Positions 30,755 to 33,069 of a stretch of DNA of 33,069 bases are shown here, one piece after another. Position numbers and translations under genes: made by a program. Numbering within the stretch: the stretch's first letter is position 1; the number at the start of each line of letters is the position of its first letter. The stretch covers positions 1 through 33,069 of the forward strand of contig NZ_SMJZ01000087.1 of NCBI RefSeq assembly GCF_004348345.1. The letters are read 5' to 3'. Source of the DNA: Nonomuraea longispora (GTDB lineage: Bacteria > Actinomycetota > Actinomycetes > Streptosporangiales > Streptosporangiaceae). Under the pieces are notes generated by a model, which was not told the DNA's origin, did no database searches, and saw only the letters and a list, made by a program, of their open reading frames with translations.

Positions 30755-32377
30755 TCAGGTGACCGGCTTGACCTGCGACAGCGAGAACCCGGTCACCATG
30801 CCGAGCAGGTCGCTGGGCGAGGGCTGGAAGCCGGTGAACTTGCTGCCGTCGTAGGCGAAGCGGATCTTCTCCACGTACAGCGGCGTGAGCAGCGCCTGGT
30901 CGTGCACGTAGGCGTCGATCTCTGTCACCCTCGTCACGAGTTGCTCGTGCTCGGTCGTCCCCGCTGCGGCGTCGATGAGGTCGTCGAGCTTGTCGTCCTT
31001 GACCAGGTTGTAGTTGATGCCGCCGGGGTTGCTCGACAGGTACGTGCTGCGGAGTTGGTCCATCGGGTTGTCGAAGACCGCCCACTGCGAGACGTCGATG
31101 TCGTAGTCGCCGCTCTTGGTCCTGCTCAGGAACGTGTTGCGCTCGACGCACGACGCGGTGAGCTCCACGCCGGCCTTCGCCGCGTCCTCGCGGACGACCT
31201 GCGCGACCCTGGTCAGGTTCGGGTTGCTCTGGTCGCAGACCATCTCCAGGTTCAGGCCGTCGAGCTTGCCGTCGCCGTTCTCGTCGGCGTATCCGGCCTC
31301 TTCGAGCAGCTTGCGCGCGCCCGCCGGGTCGAACGGGTACGGCTTGAGGCCGGTGTTGTCGTACTCGTCGAAGATCGGCGAGATCGGGCCCACCATGGGT
31401 TCCGCCTCGCCCTGGAGCACCGTCTCGATGATCGACTGGGTGTCCACGACCATCGACAGCGCCTGGCGCACCTTCTGCTTGGCCAGGTGCTTGTTGCTGA
31501 CGTTGTAGGTGATGTGGGCGAAGCCCAGCGAGCCGACCTCCTGCAGCTTGATCTTCTGGTCGCCGCTGAAGGAGGCCACCGCCGAGGCGGGGACCGGCGT
31601 CCCCATGAGGTCGATGTCGCCGTTGCGCAGGGCCAGTTGCATGGTGTTGACGTCCGGGTAGACCCGGTACTCGACGGTCTCGACCGCCGCGCCGCCCTTG
31701 GGGGCGTAAGGGTACTGGTCATTGCGTTTCATCACGTAGCGCTGGCCGGGCGTGGCGCTCTGCAGGATGTACGCCCCCGCCCCGACCCATTCGGAGTCGT
31801 TGGCGAACTTCGACACGTCGCCCGCCTTCTCGAAGACGTGCTTGGGCACGATCGCCATCCAGAACCCGACACCCTCGGCGAACGGCGCGTAGGGCCGTTC
31901 GAGGTCGAAAGTCACGGTGGTGTCGTCGGGGGTGTCGATGCTCTCGACCATGCCGAGCTTGGCCGCCACGTTTCCGAGCTCGTGCTTCATGATCATCTCG
32001 GCCGAGTACTTCACGTCGGCCGAGGTCACCGGCTTGCCGTCGCTCCAGACGAAGTCGTCGCGCAGGGTGAAGACGGCCTTCTTACCGCCGTCCTGGTACT
32101 CGTACTTCTGCGCCAGCTCCGGCACCTTCCTGGCATTGCCGTCGATGCGCAGCAGATGCGGATACATCGCGTTCAGAATCCAGTTGTCGGTCTTGCTCAG
32201 CGACTGCAGCGGGTTGAAGTTCGCCACGTCGGTGGTGGTGCCGATGCGCAACGTCGTGGCGCCGGCGCCGCCGGAGGCGCCCGGCTCGCCGTTGCCCTCG
32301 TTGAGGGCGCACGACGCGAGCACGACCGTGGCCACCAGTCCCACGACCGCCGCCGACCAGCGCTTGCCTCTGTTCAC
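30755..32377 (-). CDS. dppA: Peptide-binding lipoprotein of the ABC importer (SBP family 5)
   Basis: This 540-residue family 5 solute-binding protein of the DppA/OppA class starts at the GTG at 32377, with GGGAGGT 3 bp upstream. The N-terminus is a lipoprotein signal (RWSAAVVGLVATVVLASC, Cys23), so it is anchored on the outer face of the membrane. Family features include FNPLQSLSKTDNWILNAMYP, the LRDDFVWSDGKPVTSADVKY motif and AFAHITYN-type strand residues (GFAHITYNVSNKHL). KVRQALSMVVDTQSII and the PYPFDPAGARKLLEEAGY segment follow. The start overlaps the stop of M19 copy B by 4 bp. The large two-lobe fold accepts di- to oligopeptides or related amides; specificity is not readable. Confidence 0.92.
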   Translation of the reverse strand: MNRGKRWSAAVVGLVATVVLASCALNEGNGEPGASGGAGATTLRIGTTTDVANFNPLQSLSKTDNWILNAMYPHLLRIDGNARKVPELAQKYEYQDGGKKAVFTLRDDFVWSDGKPVTSADVKYSAEMIMKHELGNVAAKLGMVESIDTPDDTTVTFDLERPYAPFAEGVGFWMAIVPKHVFEKAGDVSKFANDSEWVGAGAYILQSATPGQRYVMKRNDQYPYAPKGGAAVETVEYRVYPDVNTMQLALRNGDIDLMGTPVPASAVASFSGDQKIKLQEVGSLGFAHITYNVSNKHLAKQKVRQALSMVVDTQSIIETVLQGEAEPMVGPISPIFDEYDNTGLKPYPFDPAGARKLLEEAGYADENGDGKLDGLNLEMVCDQSNPNLTRVAQVVREDAAKAGVELTASCVERNTFLSRTKSGDYDIDVSQWAVFDNPMDQLRSTYLSSNPGGINYNLVKDDKLDDLIDAAAGTTEHEQLVTRVTEIDAYVHDQALLTPLYVEKIRFAYDGSKFTGFQPSPSDLLGMVTGFSLSQVKPVT

Positions 32378-33069
32378 CAGACCTCCCGGAGTACGCGCAG
32401 GATGTTCCCGCCTATGACCTTGCCGATCTCGTCGTCGCCGTAGCCGTGCTTGACGAGCCAACCGACGATGTTGGTGAAGTTCTCCGCCGGGTTCTCCATG
32501 CCTTCGACGTACGGCACCCGGGGGTGCTCGACGTGGCCGTGCGCGTTGGCGATGGACAGGTGGCCGGTGAAGGAGTCGTGCAGCCCGACATGGTCGCCGA
32601 AGTTGGTGTCCGGTCCGAAGGCGACGTGGTCGATTCCGACGAGGTCCACGCAGTAGGTGAAGTGGTCCATGACGGATTCCAGCGAGTGCTTGGGGTGCTG
32701 GTCGGAGAGGGTGGTGTGGGGGGCGGCCTCGAGGCCGATGACGCCGCCGCGTTCGGCGCAGGCGCGGATGACGTCGTCGGGTTTCATGCGGTTGGTGGGC
32801 CAGACGGCGCGGGCTCCGGCGTGGGTGATGAAGACGGGCACGTTGGAGTGCTCGATGACGTCGAGGCAGGTGCGGTCGCCGGAGTGGGAGATGTCGATGG
32901 CCATGCCGAGTTTGTTCATGCGGGTCACGGCCCGGCGGCCGAAATGGGTCAGGCCGCCGTCCGAGCTCTCCGACAGGCCACCGCCCAACTGGTTCGCCTG
33001 TGAGTAGGCGACGCCGATCTGGCGCACGCCGAAGCCGTACAGGATGTCCAGCCGGTCCAGCTCGTTCTC
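32374..33069 (-). CDS. M19 membrane-dipeptidase family protein, copy B (5' end beyond the window)
   Basis: The last 231 codons are seen, open at the right edge; in copy A numbering they begin near residue 170. Zinc-ligand His residues (AIDISHSGD and ITHAGAR) and FGPDT are present. The encoded residues up to DHV (copy A residue 318) are identical to copy A at DNA level. The C-terminal 80 residues diverge: copy B reads FGDHVGLHDSFTGHLSIANA where copy A reads FGDHVGVHMTYSGNYGHDRS. The two then converge again at NPAE and FTNIVGWLVKH. This region lies near the active-site mouth in the family, so the two may differ in specificity. It precedes the binding-protein gene with a 4-bp overlap. Confidence 0.88.
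   Translation of the reverse strand, partial: ENELDRLDILYGFGVRQIGVAYSQANQLGGGLSESSDGGLTHFGRRAVTRMNKLGMAIDISHSGDRTCLDVIEHSNVPVFITHAGARAVWPTNRMKPDDVIRACAERGGVIGLEAAPHTTLSDQHPKHSLESVMDHFTYCVDLVGIDHVAFGPDTNFGDHVGLHDSFTGHLSIANAHGHVEHPRVPYVEGMENPAENFTNIVGWLVKHGYGDDEIGKVIGGNILRVLREVW
32623..33069. repeat. 447-bp block, identical to 23914-24360 (copy in M19 gene B)
   Basis: This is the partner of the block in M19 copy A, in the same orientation and 8709 bp away. It runs to the last base of the window, so its true length is unknown. The sharp left boundary at 32623 lies inside the gene, between two codons of the GIDHV-T/A-F segment. Confidence 0.9.

Noticed and set aside
30902..32443. A 513-codon plus-strand open frame opposite the peptide-binding protein.
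   Set aside because: It has no recognisable domain and is rich in Val/His/Asp/Arg. It is the antisense shadow of a clear SBP family 5 lipoprotein.

Overview
The window is very GC-rich DNA with strong G/C bias at third codon positions, frequent GTG starts, many 4-bp ATGA/GTGA gene overlaps and purine-rich Shine-Dalgarno sites. Together with an AfsR/SARP-type regulator, DesK/NarL-type two-component pairs, TetR/GntR/DeoR regulators and two rare TTA leucine codons, this points to a filamentous actinomycete. A Streptosporangiales-like or Streptomyces-like genome is my guess; no rRNA or marker gene is present to settle it. No tRNA, rRNA, CRISPR array, IS element or phage module was seen.

Layout. 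(1) 1-3330: an AfsR-like regulator cut by the left window edge, and a stand-alone AAA+ ATPase fused to a PD-(D/E)XK nuclease-like domain. (2) 3405-5016: an alpha/beta hydrolase, a tightly coupled 30-codon ORF and a TetR regulator, behind a palindromic operator. (3) 5043-10971: a polytopic membrane protein of unknown function, then two NarL/DesK-type two-component systems flanking a DUF2269-like membrane protein. The second system has a 10+10 bp palindrome at its promoter. (4) 11000-13295: a decayed isoaspartyl-methyltransferase-like gene, an unusually AT-rich leader, a small secreted protein and two hypothetical membrane proteins. (5) 13335-18607: a glycerophosphodiester / glycerol-3-phosphate uptake operon (ugpA-ugpE-ugpB-GDPD and an internally deleted HAD phosphatase), diverging from a DeoR regulator. 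(6) 18604-22795: an SRPBCC protein, an MFS exporter with a 16-bp palindrome upstream, and a FAD monooxygenase/TetR pair with a 27-bp operator. (7) 22907-33069: one long minus-strand operon for peptide import and hydrolysis.

Region 7 is the most distinctive. In transcription order it encodes an M19 dipeptidase (copy B, cut by the right edge), a peptide-binding lipoprotein, permeases B and C, an M24 (creatinase/prolidase-fold) protein, a proline-iminopeptidase-like hydrolase, ABC ATPases D and F, a second M19 dipeptidase (copy A) and a GntR/UTRA regulator. Most junctions overlap or are a few bases apart, so the genes are probably co-expressed: the ABC system would import a peptide or amide-type substrate and four cytoplasmic hydrolases would dismantle it. 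The M24 protein has lost three of the five canonical metal ligands, which suggests a metal-free, creatinase-like reaction. The two M19 genes share a 447-bp block with no difference that I could find, ending abruptly at a divergent C-terminal segment. This indicates gene conversion, or an assembly effect because the window ends inside the repeat.

All functional names rest on motif recognition by eye; no database search was possible.
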